The position numbers and the translations under genes are program-made. 5,418 bases of DNA from an uncultured Anaerosacchariphilus sp. (lineage in GTDB: Bacteria; Bacillota; Clostridia; Lachnospirales; Lachnospiraceae): the NCBI GenBank assembly GCA_934373375.1, contig CAKROP010000167.1:1-5418 (forward strand). Reading direction: 5' to 3'. This document shows, piece after piece, positions 1 through 4,034 of this stretch (positions are counted from its first letter, which is position 1; each line of letters begins with the position of its first letter). Below the pieces are notes generated by a model, which was not told where the DNA came from, searched no databases, and saw only the letters and a program-made list of their open reading frames with translations.

Positions 1-1
1 C

Positions 2-835
2 TCCCTGACCGAGCCCCTGTCCTGTGTAGCAGGAACCTTCCATGCCATGTACCATGCCACCAGAGGAAAATACGAGCATGACATGGGTATCGTAGAGGGC
101 GGCAAAATGGCAATTCTGGCAGGTGTAGGTCCCATGGGACTGGCTGCTATCGACTACATTACACATTGTGACAGATGTCCGTCTCTCTTAGTAGTTACCG
201 ACATCGACGACGCGAGACTGGCCCGTGCGGCTCAGGTGCTTCCGCCGGAAGAGGCTGCCAAGAAGGGGATCAAGCTGGTATATGCCAACACCGGTAAGGT
301 AGAGGACGCACATAAGTTCATGATGGACTTCACAGACGGCGAAGGCTTCAACGATGTGCTGGTATTCGCTCCGGTAGCTCCGGTAGTAGAGCTGGCTGAC
401 AGCATCCTGGCACAGGACGGATGCCTGAACTTTTTCGCAGGCCCTTCCAATCCGGCATTCTCCGCGCCGTTCAACTTCTACAACGTCCATTATGCAGGAA
501 CCCATGTAGTAGGAACCTCCGGCGGCAATACAGACGATATGAAGGAGTGTCTGTCCATGATTGGCCAGGGCAAGCTGGATCCGGCGATTCTGGTAACTCA
601 CATCGGCGGCCTGAACGTGGCAAGAGAGACTACTCTGAACCTGCCGAAGGTACCGGGTGGAAAGAAACTGATTTACACCCATATTTCCCTGCCCCTGACT
701 GCTATCGCAGACTTTGAAGAGAAGGGCAAGGAAGACCCGATGTTCGCGGAGCTGGCGAAGATCGTAGCGAAGACTAACGGTCTGTGGAACGCGGAAGCAG
801 AGAAATATCTGCTGGAGCACGCACCGGCCATCTAA
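2..835 (+). CDS. Zinc-binding MDR dehydrogenase, L-sorbose-1-phosphate reductase-like (5' partial)
   Basis: The 3' 277 codons of a medium-chain dehydrogenase/reductase; the frame is open to the left edge, so the N-terminal catalytic domain (roughly 130 residues) lies outside. The visible part opens with T-E-P-L-S-C, the conserved helix following the catalytic zinc region. A Rossmann motif G-V-G-P-M-G follows at visible residues 41-46. The acidic T-D-I-D at the end of the second strand suggests NAD(H) rather than NADP(H) (inference). The stretches F-A-G-P-S-N-P, V-G-T-S-G-G-N-T-D-D-M and N-L-P-K-V-P-G-G-K-K-L-I-Y resemble the family annotated as L-sorbose 1-phosphate reductase, which reduces a ketose phosphate to a hexitol phosphate in the cytoplasm. 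The true substrate cannot be told from sequence. The internal ATG at 47 is not the start. It ends in TAA 21 bases before a strong terminator, so it closes its operon. Confident of the family, less so of the substrate. Confidence 0.88.
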   Translation, partial: SLTEPLSCVAGTFHAMYHATRGKYEHDMGIVEGGKMAILAGVGPMGLAAIDYITHCDRCPSLLVVTDIDDARLARAAQVLPPEEAAKKGIKLVYANTGKVEDAHKFMMDFTDGEGFNDVLVFAPVAPVVELADSILAQDGCLNFFAGPSNPAFSAPFNFYNVHYAGTHVVGTSGGNTDDMKECLSMIGQGKLDPAILVTHIGGLNVARETTLNLPKVPGGKKLIYTHISLPLTAIADFEEKGKEDPMFAELAKIVAKTNGLWNAEAEKYLLEHAPAI

Positions 836-855
836 AAACAGAGAGAACAGAGACA

Positions 856-889
856 GAGCGCATTTCCTGCGGGGATGCGCTCCTTTTTT
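856..889 (+). terminator. Intrinsic terminator after the MDR dehydrogenase
   Basis: A perfect 8-bp stem, GAGCGCAT (856-863) with ATGCGCTC (875-882), has an 11-base loop and is followed after one C by six T residues (884-889). It lies 21 bases past the dehydrogenase stop and separates that gene from the iron-module control region. Confidence 0.88.
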
Positions 890-948
890 AGAATTCTATT
901 CTGCTCGTTGTTGGTATGATTTTTCAATAAAAGTATGTAAATGATACC

Positions 949-967
949 TTATTGAGAATTAGTATCG
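949..967 (+). promoter_or_regulatory. Fur-like operator overlapping the -35 of the DUF2325 operon
   Basis: TGAGAATTAGTATCG (953-967) fits the 7-1-7 Fur-box pattern TGATAATNATTATCA at 11 of 14 defined positions. The 11-mer TTATTGAGAAT (949-959) recurs on the minus strand at 2677-2687 inside the box in front of the Fur-family gene. A further near-copy of the half site, TTTTCAATAA (921-930), lies inverted 18 bases upstream of TTATTGAGAA (949-958). The box overlaps the putative -35 element (965-970), a position suited to repression. The match is seen directly; binding by Fur is inference. Confidence 0.6.
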
Positions 968-995
968 ACAAATCCTCTTGCGCTATCCCTATAAG
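965..995 (+). promoter_or_regulatory. Putative promoter of the DUF2325-DUF3793-flavodoxin operon
   Basis: TCGACA (965-970) and TATAAG (990-995) are separated by 19 bases, longer than ideal. The -35 context AATTAGTATCGACAAA (957-972) matches 15 of 16 bases around the much better promoter at 2621-2649, which supports its use. TATGAT (996-1001) is an alternative -10. Transcription would start near 1002, giving a leader of about 195 bases. Confidence 0.5.
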
Positions 996-1016
996 TATGA
1001 TAGGATAAATACATGA

Positions 1017-1032
1017 GTTAGGAAAAACTAAC
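1017..1032 (+). promoter_or_regulatory. GTTAG-N6-CTAAC palindrome, copy 1
   Basis: GTTAG (1017-1021), six bases GAAAAA, then CTAAC (1028-1032). It lies just after the likely transcription start. It may be a protein operator or a small RNA hairpin. A second perfect copy is at 1136-1151 and a one-mismatch copy at 2597-2612, so it is probably not chance. It recalls DtxR/IdeR-type half sites (GGTTAG..CTAACC), but the six-base gap is wider than in the DtxR consensus, so the binding protein is unknown. Confidence 0.45.
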
Positions 1033-1045
1033 CAACAAAAACCAT

Positions 1046-1123
1046 TCAAAACGGACAGACAGAAGCCATTTTGAGTACATAACAAAACCAACATATGGGA
1101 ATCCTGAAAAATGGATTCTTTTT
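1046..1123 (+). promoter_or_regulatory. Candidate transcription attenuator in the leader of the DUF2325 operon
   Basis: The core is a terminator-like hairpin: GAATCC (1099-1104), eight-base loop, GGATTC (1113-1118), then five T residues (1119-1123). Upstream, TCAAAACGG (1046-1054) can pair with CCATTTTGA (1066-1074) with one mismatch. The segment CCATTTT (1066-1072) can instead pair with AAAATGG (1108-1114), which would break the terminator stem. That gives three mutually exclusive pairings, as in an attenuator. The stems are short and no known riboswitch consensus is recognised, so this is a hypothesis from base pairing only. Confidence 0.35.
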
Positions 1124-1133
1124 AAAAGACGAG

Positions 1134-1153
1134 CGGTTAGCTTGAACTAACCG
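1134..1153 (+). promoter_or_regulatory. GTTAG-N6-CTAAC palindrome, copy 2 (7-bp arms)
   Basis: CGGTTAG (1134-1140), six bases CTTGAA, CTAACCG (1147-1153): a perfect 7-bp inverted repeat about 45 bases before the DUF2325 start codon. In RNA it would be a stable small hairpin in the leader; in DNA an 18-20 bp operator-like palindrome. Its arms could also pair with those of copy 1 at 1017-1032, enclosing the candidate attenuator. Confidence 0.5.
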
Positions 1154-1196
1154 ATGCGCGTCAGGACATTTACAGCAGGAAAGAGAGGGCATGCGT

Positions 1197-1475
1197 ATGA
1201 GTATAGTGATAATCGGGGGACACGACCGGATGGTGCGCCAGTACCATGACATCTGCAAGGCGCATAAATGTAAGGCAAAGGTATTCACCCAGATGACAGG
1301 CGACCTGAAAAAGCAGGTGGGCAGACCGGATCTGTTCGTACTGTTTACGAACACCGTATCCCACAAGATGGTCAAATGTGCCCTGGAAGAAGCCAAGAAG
1401 AACAACATCGAAGTCGTTCGCTGTCATACCAGCAGCCAGGCGGCGCTGGAAGAGATTCTCGGGAGCTACTGCTAA
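1197..1475 (+). CDS. DUF2325 domain protein
   Basis: A 92-residue cytoplasmic protein of the DUF2325 family (PF10087), function unknown. It starts with a Rossmann-like strand and loop, S-I-V-I-I-G-G-H-D (residues 2-10), and keeps the later family features: P-D (44-45), L-F-T-N-T-V-S-H-K-M (49-58) and a terminal helix. Five Cys (20, 25, 61, 76, 92) and several His could bind metal, but this is not shown. There are two candidate ATGs, 1191 and 1197. The purine run GAGAGGG at 1183-1189 is one base from the first and seven from the second, and the family normally begins at M-S-I-V, so 1197 is preferred. Its TAA shares one base with the ATG of the DUF3793 gene, indicating translational coupling. 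As first gene of an operon ending in flavodoxin and preceded by a Fur-like box, it is probably iron-regulated. The family call is firm; the role is unknown. Confidence 0.88.
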   Translation: MSIVIIGGHDRMVRQYHDICKAHKCKAKVFTQMTGDLKKQVGRPDLFVLFTNTVSHKMVKCALEEAKKNNIEVVRCHTSSQAALEEILGSYC

Positions 1476-2044
1476 TGGCCGGGGCAGGAAAGGAACTGGA
1501 GAAGCTTCTGGCCAACCATTGCGCGCCGGTGTTCTGCCATCGTAAGACGGCCAATCTGGTAGCGGCGAGACGGGAGCTGATGGATGCGCTGCCGGAGGTG
1601 CTTGCGGGCAGCAACATTTCCTGGATACAGCTTTGTGGCTGCAGAAAATACTGCCACATCCTCTTTTACGACAGAGAGCGTCTGGAACGGTATCTGCAAA
1701 GGGAAGGGCATCAGAGCTTCCTGAAGGAACACGGCTATGCTGGCCGGACAATGGAAGAGCAGCTGAGTCTGCTGGCGGAACGCTACGAAAGCTATCAGAA
1801 GCATGGAAATCCATTTCCCCATGAGATCGGTCTGTTCCTGGAATATCCGCTGGTTGATATCGAGGGCTTCATCGAGCATCAGGGCAAGGACGCTCTGGAA
1901 AGCGGCTACTGGAAGGTCTACGGGGATGTGGAGCAGGCGAGAGCCCTGTTCCGGCTTTACGACGAACTGAAGACGGCGCTCACCACCATGCTGGAGGCAG
2001 GCGTAAGCTTCCGGGAATGCTGCGCGGCGCAGGCGGCCGCATAA
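1475..2044 (+). CDS. DUF3793 family protein
   Basis: A 189-residue soluble protein of the DUF3793 family (PF12672), function unknown. The hallmark is F-P-H-E-I-G-L-F-L (residues 114-122) followed by Y-P-L-V-D-I-E-G-F-I (124-133) and G-Y-W-K-V-Y-G-D (144-151). The N-terminal C-A-P-V (16-19), K-T-A-N-L (24-28) and the Y-D-R-E-R-L segment (65-70) also fit the family. A Cys cluster C54-x-C56-x3-C60 and a C-terminal Cys pair (182-183) stand out as a possible metal or redox site (inference). The ATG overlaps the DUF2325 TAA (TAATG), with GGGAG at 1461-1465 as ribosome site. The frame is open upstream to 1376 but that part lies inside DUF2325 and is not used. No signal peptide or membrane segment is visible. 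Coupling to DUF2325 and proximity to flavodoxin suggest a role in the iron-starvation response. Confidence 0.9.
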   Translation: MAGAGKELEKLLANHCAPVFCHRKTANLVAARRELMDALPEVLAGSNISWIQLCGCRKYCHILFYDRERLERYLQREGHQSFLKEHGYAGRTMEEQLSLLAERYESYQKHGNPFPHEIGLFLEYPLVDIEGFIEHQGKDALESGYWKVYGDVEQARALFRLYDELKTALTTMLEAGVSFRECCAAQAAA

Positions 2045-2072
2045 AGCGCGGGAACGCGTACAAGACGCATAG

Positions 2073-2091
2073 AAGGCTGCAACAGCTTTTT
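2073..2091 (+). terminator. Weak intrinsic terminator or attenuator between DUF3793 and flavodoxin
   Basis: AAGGCTG (2073-2079), loop CAA, CAGCTTT (2083-2089) forms a 7-bp stem with one G-U pair, and the T run 2087-2091 overlaps its right arm. No convincing promoter lies between here and the flavodoxin start, so this is more likely partial termination inside an operon than a full stop. Confidence 0.4.
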
Positions 2092-2135
2092 ATAAAAAAT
2101 ATAAAAAAAGAGGAAAGAAAATCAGGAGGAGCATC

Positions 2136-2546
2136 ATGAAAGTAGTATATTGGAGCAGCACAGGAAACACAGAGAAAATGGCAGAAATGCTGGCTGAAGA
2201 AATCAAGAACGCCGGGGGAAGTGCGGAAGTAAGCGAAGTATCCACCGTATCTCCGACAGACCTGGAAGGTGAGGCCGTCTTTGCGCTGGGCGCGTCTGCG
2301 ATGGGCGATGAGGAACTGGACGAGGGCGAGATGGAGCCGTTTGTAGAGGAAGTGGAGAAATTCGCGGCAGGCAAAAAAGTGGCGCTGTTCGGTTCCTATG
2401 ACTGGGGCGACGGCGAGTGGATGCGCAAATGGGAAGAGCGCATGAAAGAAGCCGGAGCAGAAGTAGTCGGTACCGTAATCGCCAACAACGAGCCGGGCGA
2501 CGACGACCAGGCGAACCTTGCAGAGCTTGCGAAAAAGCTGGTATAG
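2136..2546 (+). CDS. fld: Flavodoxin (short-chain, clostridial type)
   Basis: A 136-residue FMN-binding electron carrier of the cytoplasm, which substitutes for ferredoxin under low iron. The phosphate loop S-S-T-G-N-T-E (residues 7-13) binds the FMN phosphate. The 50s loop M-G-D-E (56-59) and the 90s loop G-S-Y-D-W-G-D-G (86-93), with W90 positioned to stack on the isoalloxazine ring, match the well-studied flavodoxin of Clostridium beijerinckii, including W-M-R at 95-97. The length equals that of short-chain flavodoxins (about 136-140). The protein is very acidic, as usual. The start has a strong AGGAGG at 2124-2130 before ATG 2136. It lies 91 bases after DUF3793 with only a weak hairpin between, and is followed by a strong terminator, so it is probably the last gene of the iron-regulated operon. 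Very confident. Confidence 0.96.
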   Translation: MKVVYWSSTGNTEKMAEMLAEEIKNAGGSAEVSEVSTVSPTDLEGEAVFALGASAMGDEELDEGEMEPFVEEVEKFAAGKKVALFGSYDWGDGEWMRKWEERMKEAGAEVVGTVIANNEPGDDDQANLAELAKKLV

Positions 2547-2560
2547 ATAAGGAAACAAAA

Positions 2561-2590
2561 GGAGGGCCCGAAAGGGCCCTTCTGTTATTT
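2561..2590 (+). terminator. Intrinsic terminator after flavodoxin
   Basis: Stem GGAGGGCCC (2561-2569) pairs with GGGCCCTTC (2574-2582), with one G-U pair, closed by a GAAA tetraloop of the stable GNRA class. A T-rich tail TGTTATTT follows (2583-2590). It lies 14 bases past the flavodoxin stop. Confidence 0.9.
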
Positions 2591-2596
2591 AAAAGA

Positions 2597-2612
2597 GTTA
2601 GTTAAAACAAAC
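2597..2612 (+). promoter_or_regulatory. GTTAG-N6-CTAAC-like palindrome, copy 3 (one mismatch)
   Basis: GTTAG (2597-2601), six bases TTAAAA, CAAAC (2608-2612), one base off the perfect CTAAC arm. It sits immediately upstream of the -35 element at 2621. It is weak alone and is listed because two perfect copies lie in the other control region of the same module. Confidence 0.3.
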
Positions 2613-2620
2613 AATTAGTA

Positions 2621-2649
2621 TTGACAAACTGATCTGAGTGTGCTTTAAT
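2621..2649 (+). promoter_or_regulatory. Promoter of the Fur-family gene and FeoB-associated gene
   Basis: Consensus -35 TTGACA (2621-2626), a 17-base spacer, and -10 TTTAAT (2644-2649) preceded by TGC, an extended -10. The start would be near 2656, about 77 bases before the ATG. The -35 context AATTAGTATTGACAAA (2613-2628) is nearly identical to that of the DUF2325 promoter (957-972). Confidence 0.8.
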
Positions 2650-2667
2650 AGGAACTGGAAAAAGAAA

Positions 2668-2687
2668 TTGAGAGTTATTCTCAATAA
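2668..2687 (+). promoter_or_regulatory. Fur-like operator in front of the Fur-family gene
   Basis: TTGAGAGTTATTCTCAA (2668-2684) is a near-perfect palindrome: TGAGAGT-T-ATTCTCA fits the 7-1-7 Fur-box layout with one asymmetric position, and 11 of 14 positions match TGATAATNATTATCA. Read on the minus strand, TTATTGAGAAT (2687-2677) is identical to 11 bases of the box at 949-959. It lies just downstream of the inferred transcription start, a position where binding would block the promoter, suggesting autoregulation or control by a full-length Fur encoded elsewhere. Confidence 0.7.
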
Positions 2688-2732
2688 ACCTTATTCAAAA
2701 ATTTCTTGAAACCACATAGGATAGGAGATAAA

Positions 2733-3008
2733 ATGTCAGGAGAGGAATGGAAGAATATGAGTCAGGAGATGATTCTTGGACGCCTGCGGGAGCGCGGATT
2801 TCGTATCACCAAACAGAGGAAGCTGATTATCAGCACCATTCTGGAGAATGACTGTTCCTGCTGTAAGGAAATCTATTATCAGGTAAGAGAAAAAGACCAG
2901 ACAGTTGGCATCGCCACTGTATATCGTATGATCAAGACACTGGAAGAAGCCGGTGTCATCGATCGCAGAAATATGTATCGTATCGGAACATTGAAAGAAG
3001 GTGCATGA
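2733..3008 (+). CDS. Fur-family regulator, DNA-binding domain only (truncated)
   Basis: A 91-residue protein that is the winged-helix half of a Fur/PerR-type metal regulator. Residues 13-40 carry the usual R-E-R-G-F-R-I-T-K-Q-R start of the domain. Residues 58-65, V-G-I-A-T-V-Y-R, are the recognition-helix signature, and the wing runs through E-E-A-G-V-I-D-R-R-N-M-Y-R (71-83). The protein then stops after about eight more residues. Full Fur proteins are about 130-150 residues and continue into a dimerisation domain with His/Glu/Asp metal ligands, and often CxxC zinc sites; that domain is absent. No remnant is readable in the other frames downstream, so a deletion or a genuine short form is more likely than a frameshift. 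ATG 2733 has AGGAG at 2723-2727; an upstream in-frame TTG at 2706 lacks a ribosome site. The stop overlaps the next gene (ATGA). A Cys cluster (41, 43, 44) is present in the domain. Confidence 0.82.
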   Translation: MSGEEWKNMSQEMILGRLRERGFRITKQRKLIISTILENDCSCCKEIYYQVREKDQTVGIATVYRMIKTLEEAGVIDRRNMYRIGTLKEGA

Positions 3009-3172
3009 AGATGTTAGCAGACATCATCGTAGTAGCAATCGTGGCCATCATCGCAGTATTCTGTATCAGAACCCTGATTCACAACAAGAAGACCTGCGGA
3101 AGTACCTGCAGCATGTGCGCAGGCTGCGGCGGAGGCTGCGGATGCGGTGCTCCGGTCAAACACAAGAAATAA
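3005..3172 (+). CDS. FeoB-associated Cys-rich membrane protein
   Basis: A 55-residue protein, too small for most gene-length cut-offs. Residues 4-24 form one hydrophobic helix (L-A-D-I-I-V-V-A-I-V-A-I-I-A-V-F), followed by a basic stretch R-T-L-I-H-N-K-K and then a dense Cys cluster: C31-x3-C35-x2-C38-x2-C41-x3-C45-x-C47, ending in a Lys/His-rich tail. This is the layout of the FeoB-associated Cys-rich membrane protein family (PF12669), usually next to the ferrous iron transporter FeoB; a role as its cytoplasmic metal-binding partner is inferred from that context. The first ATG (3005) overlaps the stop of the Fur-family gene as ATGA. A second ATG at 3011 is better spaced (9 bases) from the ribosome site AAGAAGG (2995-3001), so the true start may be two codons later. 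No feoA or feoB lies in this window, which is unusual. Confidence 0.88.
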   Translation: MKMLADIIVVAIVAIIAVFCIRTLIHNKKTCGSTCSMCAGCGGGCGCGAPVKHKK

Positions 3173-3189
3173 CACAATTACCAAAGTCA

Positions 3190-3233
3190 GAAAGCGCGGT
3201 GAAAAGTTTTTTTCGCAGCGCTTTCGTCTGTCT
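3190..3233 (+). terminator. Probable terminator after the FeoB-associated gene
   Basis: A long hairpin: GAAAGCGC (3190-3197) pairs with GCGCTTTC (3218-3225), then after one G-A mismatch GTGAAAA (3199-3205) pairs with TTTTCGC (3210-3216), with a four-base loop. The tail GTCTGTCTT is only moderately T-rich, so termination may be imperfect. It lies 17 bases beyond the stop. Confidence 0.65.
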
Positions 3234-3268
3234 TATTACAAAACCTTGTAGAAAAGAATCGAAAAAAG

Positions 3269-3277
3269 TGATATACT
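3269..3277 (+). promoter_or_regulatory. Extended -10 promoter of the membrane protein gene
   Basis: TGATATACT is an extended -10 (TG-N-TATACT). No good -35 is present at standard spacing; TTGTAG (3246-3251) is 20 bases upstream of the hexamer. The start would be near 3284, about 25 bases ahead of the ATG at 3309, with the ribosome site GGGGGAG at 3296-3302 between. Confidence 0.6.
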
Positions 3278-3308
3278 CAAATCAAATGACAAAAAGGGGG
3301 AGTTATTC

Positions 3309-3875
3309 ATGTATGGTTACGAGAATGCAGCGTCCGGTCTCAAAAAAATGTTCACTGCTCAGGTGGGTTCTATTATCTGCGTGGTACTTATGATGATTCC
3401 GTTCATCGGAGTAATCGGACTGATCGGAGTATTTGTATTTACAATTATGTCCCTGATCGGACTGAACAGCGCAGGAAAAGACATCGAAGGCTGCAAAACA
3501 GCCTTTACACTTACCATTGTGCAGATGGTCGTAGGTGTAATCGGTAATCTGGCTGGCACAGGAGTTTTTGCTACTGTTTTTTCTGTTGTATCTGATATTC
3601 TGGCACTTCTGATTGTCCGGGCGGTATGCCTGTCTGTGGCCGAGGTCATGGACGGACTGAATCATCCGGATGTGGCAGATAAGGGACGGTCTGTATGGAA
3701 GATCAACCTGGGATGCTATGTGGCGGATATTATCCTGACGATTCTGGCGGTGATTCCTTTGCTGGGGACGGCTGTGGCGGCTGTCGGCGGGTTTGTGACT
3801 ACGCTGTTGTCGTTGGTGGCCAGCATTCTGTATATTATGTTCCTGTCCAGTAGTTATAAGGCTTTGGAAGTTTAA
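3309..3875 (+). CDS. Multi-pass membrane protein of unknown function
   Basis: A 188-residue very hydrophobic protein that I cannot assign to a named family. About six membrane segments can be read: roughly residues 19-31, 33-52, 66-83, 86-112, 134-150 and 153-180. They form three helix pairs separated by short polar loops (K-D-I-E-G-C-K near 57-63, and a longer D-G-L-N-H-P-D-V-A-D-K-G-R loop at 115-127). The first and third pairs share a pattern, I-P-F-I-G (30-34) and I-P-L-L-G (149-153), each followed by a Gly-rich turn and a Ser-Leu helix, suggesting internal duplication. No signal peptide, catalytic motif or transporter signature is evident. The start is supported by the strong purine run GGGGGAG six bases before the ATG. 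It has its own promoter and is followed by a long palindrome, so it appears monocistronic. It could be a small membrane-stress or channel-like protein, but that is guesswork. Confidence 0.75.
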   Translation: MYGYENAASGLKKMFTAQVGSIICVVLMMIPFIGVIGLIGVFVFTIMSLIGLNSAGKDIEGCKTAFTLTIVQMVVGVIGNLAGTGVFATVFSVVSDILALLIVRAVCLSVAEVMDGLNHPDVADKGRSVWKINLGCYVADIILTILAVIPLLGTAVAAVGGFVTTLLSLVASILYIMFLSSSYKALEV

Positions 3876-3886
3876 AATACGGGCTC

Positions 3887-3964
3887 CGAAAAGGGGCAGC
3901 ACAAATTTTCCGCGTTCGAGGTGACTTAGTCTCTCTTTAGGAAAATTTGTGCTGCCCCCTTTCG
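3887..3964. repeat. Long intergenic palindrome (19-bp perfect arms)
   Basis: Bases 3893-3911 (GGGGCAGCACAAATTTTCC) are perfectly complementary to 3940-3958, and pairing extends outward to 3887/3964 with one bulge on each side. The 28-base centre (3912-3939) can fold again: GAG (3918-3920) with CTC (3933-3935) and GAC (3923-3925) with GTC (3929-3931). Only TTTCG follows the right arm, so there is no clear T tract. Such symmetry is more than a terminator needs, so a dispersed palindromic repeat (REP or MITE-like) is plausible. It may still stop transcription from the membrane protein gene, whose stop lies 12 bases before it. Confidence 0.75.
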
Positions 3965-3997
3965 ATTGCCTGAATAATGTCTTGCGGGCTTGAATAG

Positions 3998-4003
3998 TAT
4001 AAT
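3998..4003 (+). promoter_or_regulatory. Candidate -10 element for the carboxypeptidase gene
   Basis: A perfect TATAAT lies 31 bases before the ATG at 4035, just after the palindrome. The -35 at 17 bases (TAATGT, 3975-3980) is poor, so the promoter is tentative. The ribosome site is weak too: GTGGGA (4017-4022), 12 bases from the ATG. Confidence 0.4.
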
Positions 4004-4034
4004 ACGAAAATGTACCGTGGGATGTCCTTTTGTT

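Noticed and set aside
188..820. Long open frame on the minus strand opposite the dehydrogenase
   Set aside because: It lies fully inside the well-supported MDR coding sequence, has no recognisable protein features or ribosome site, and is the usual shadow of a GC-rich gene.
1095..1145. 16-codon leader ORF in the DUF2325 upstream region
   Set aside because: No ribosome site precedes it and it lacks runs of a regulatory amino acid, so a leader-peptide attenuator is not supported.
1017..1196. Known riboswitch (NiCo/czcD or FMN type) in the leader
   Set aside because: The conserved cores I know for these classes are not recognisable and there is no multi-helix junction of the right form.
1376..1474. 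Upstream extension of the DUF3793 frame
   Set aside because: The extra residues overlap DUF2325 and do not resemble the family N-terminus; ATG 1475 with TAATG coupling is the better start.
2694..2710. Imperfect palindrome TTCAA-N7-TTGAA before the Fur-family gene
   Set aside because: AT-rich short arms are likely by chance here, it does not match the other boxes, and no second copy was seen in the window.
2991..3100. Frameshift as cause of the short Fur protein
   Set aside because: Neither alternative frame after 3000 encodes a Fur C-terminal domain; the next sequence is the FeoB-associated gene.
3001..3393. 130-codon frame overlapping the FeoB-associated gene
   Set aside because: It is out of frame with the Cys-rich protein, which has family features; this frame yields low-complexity Arg-rich sequence and runs through the hairpin and next promoter.
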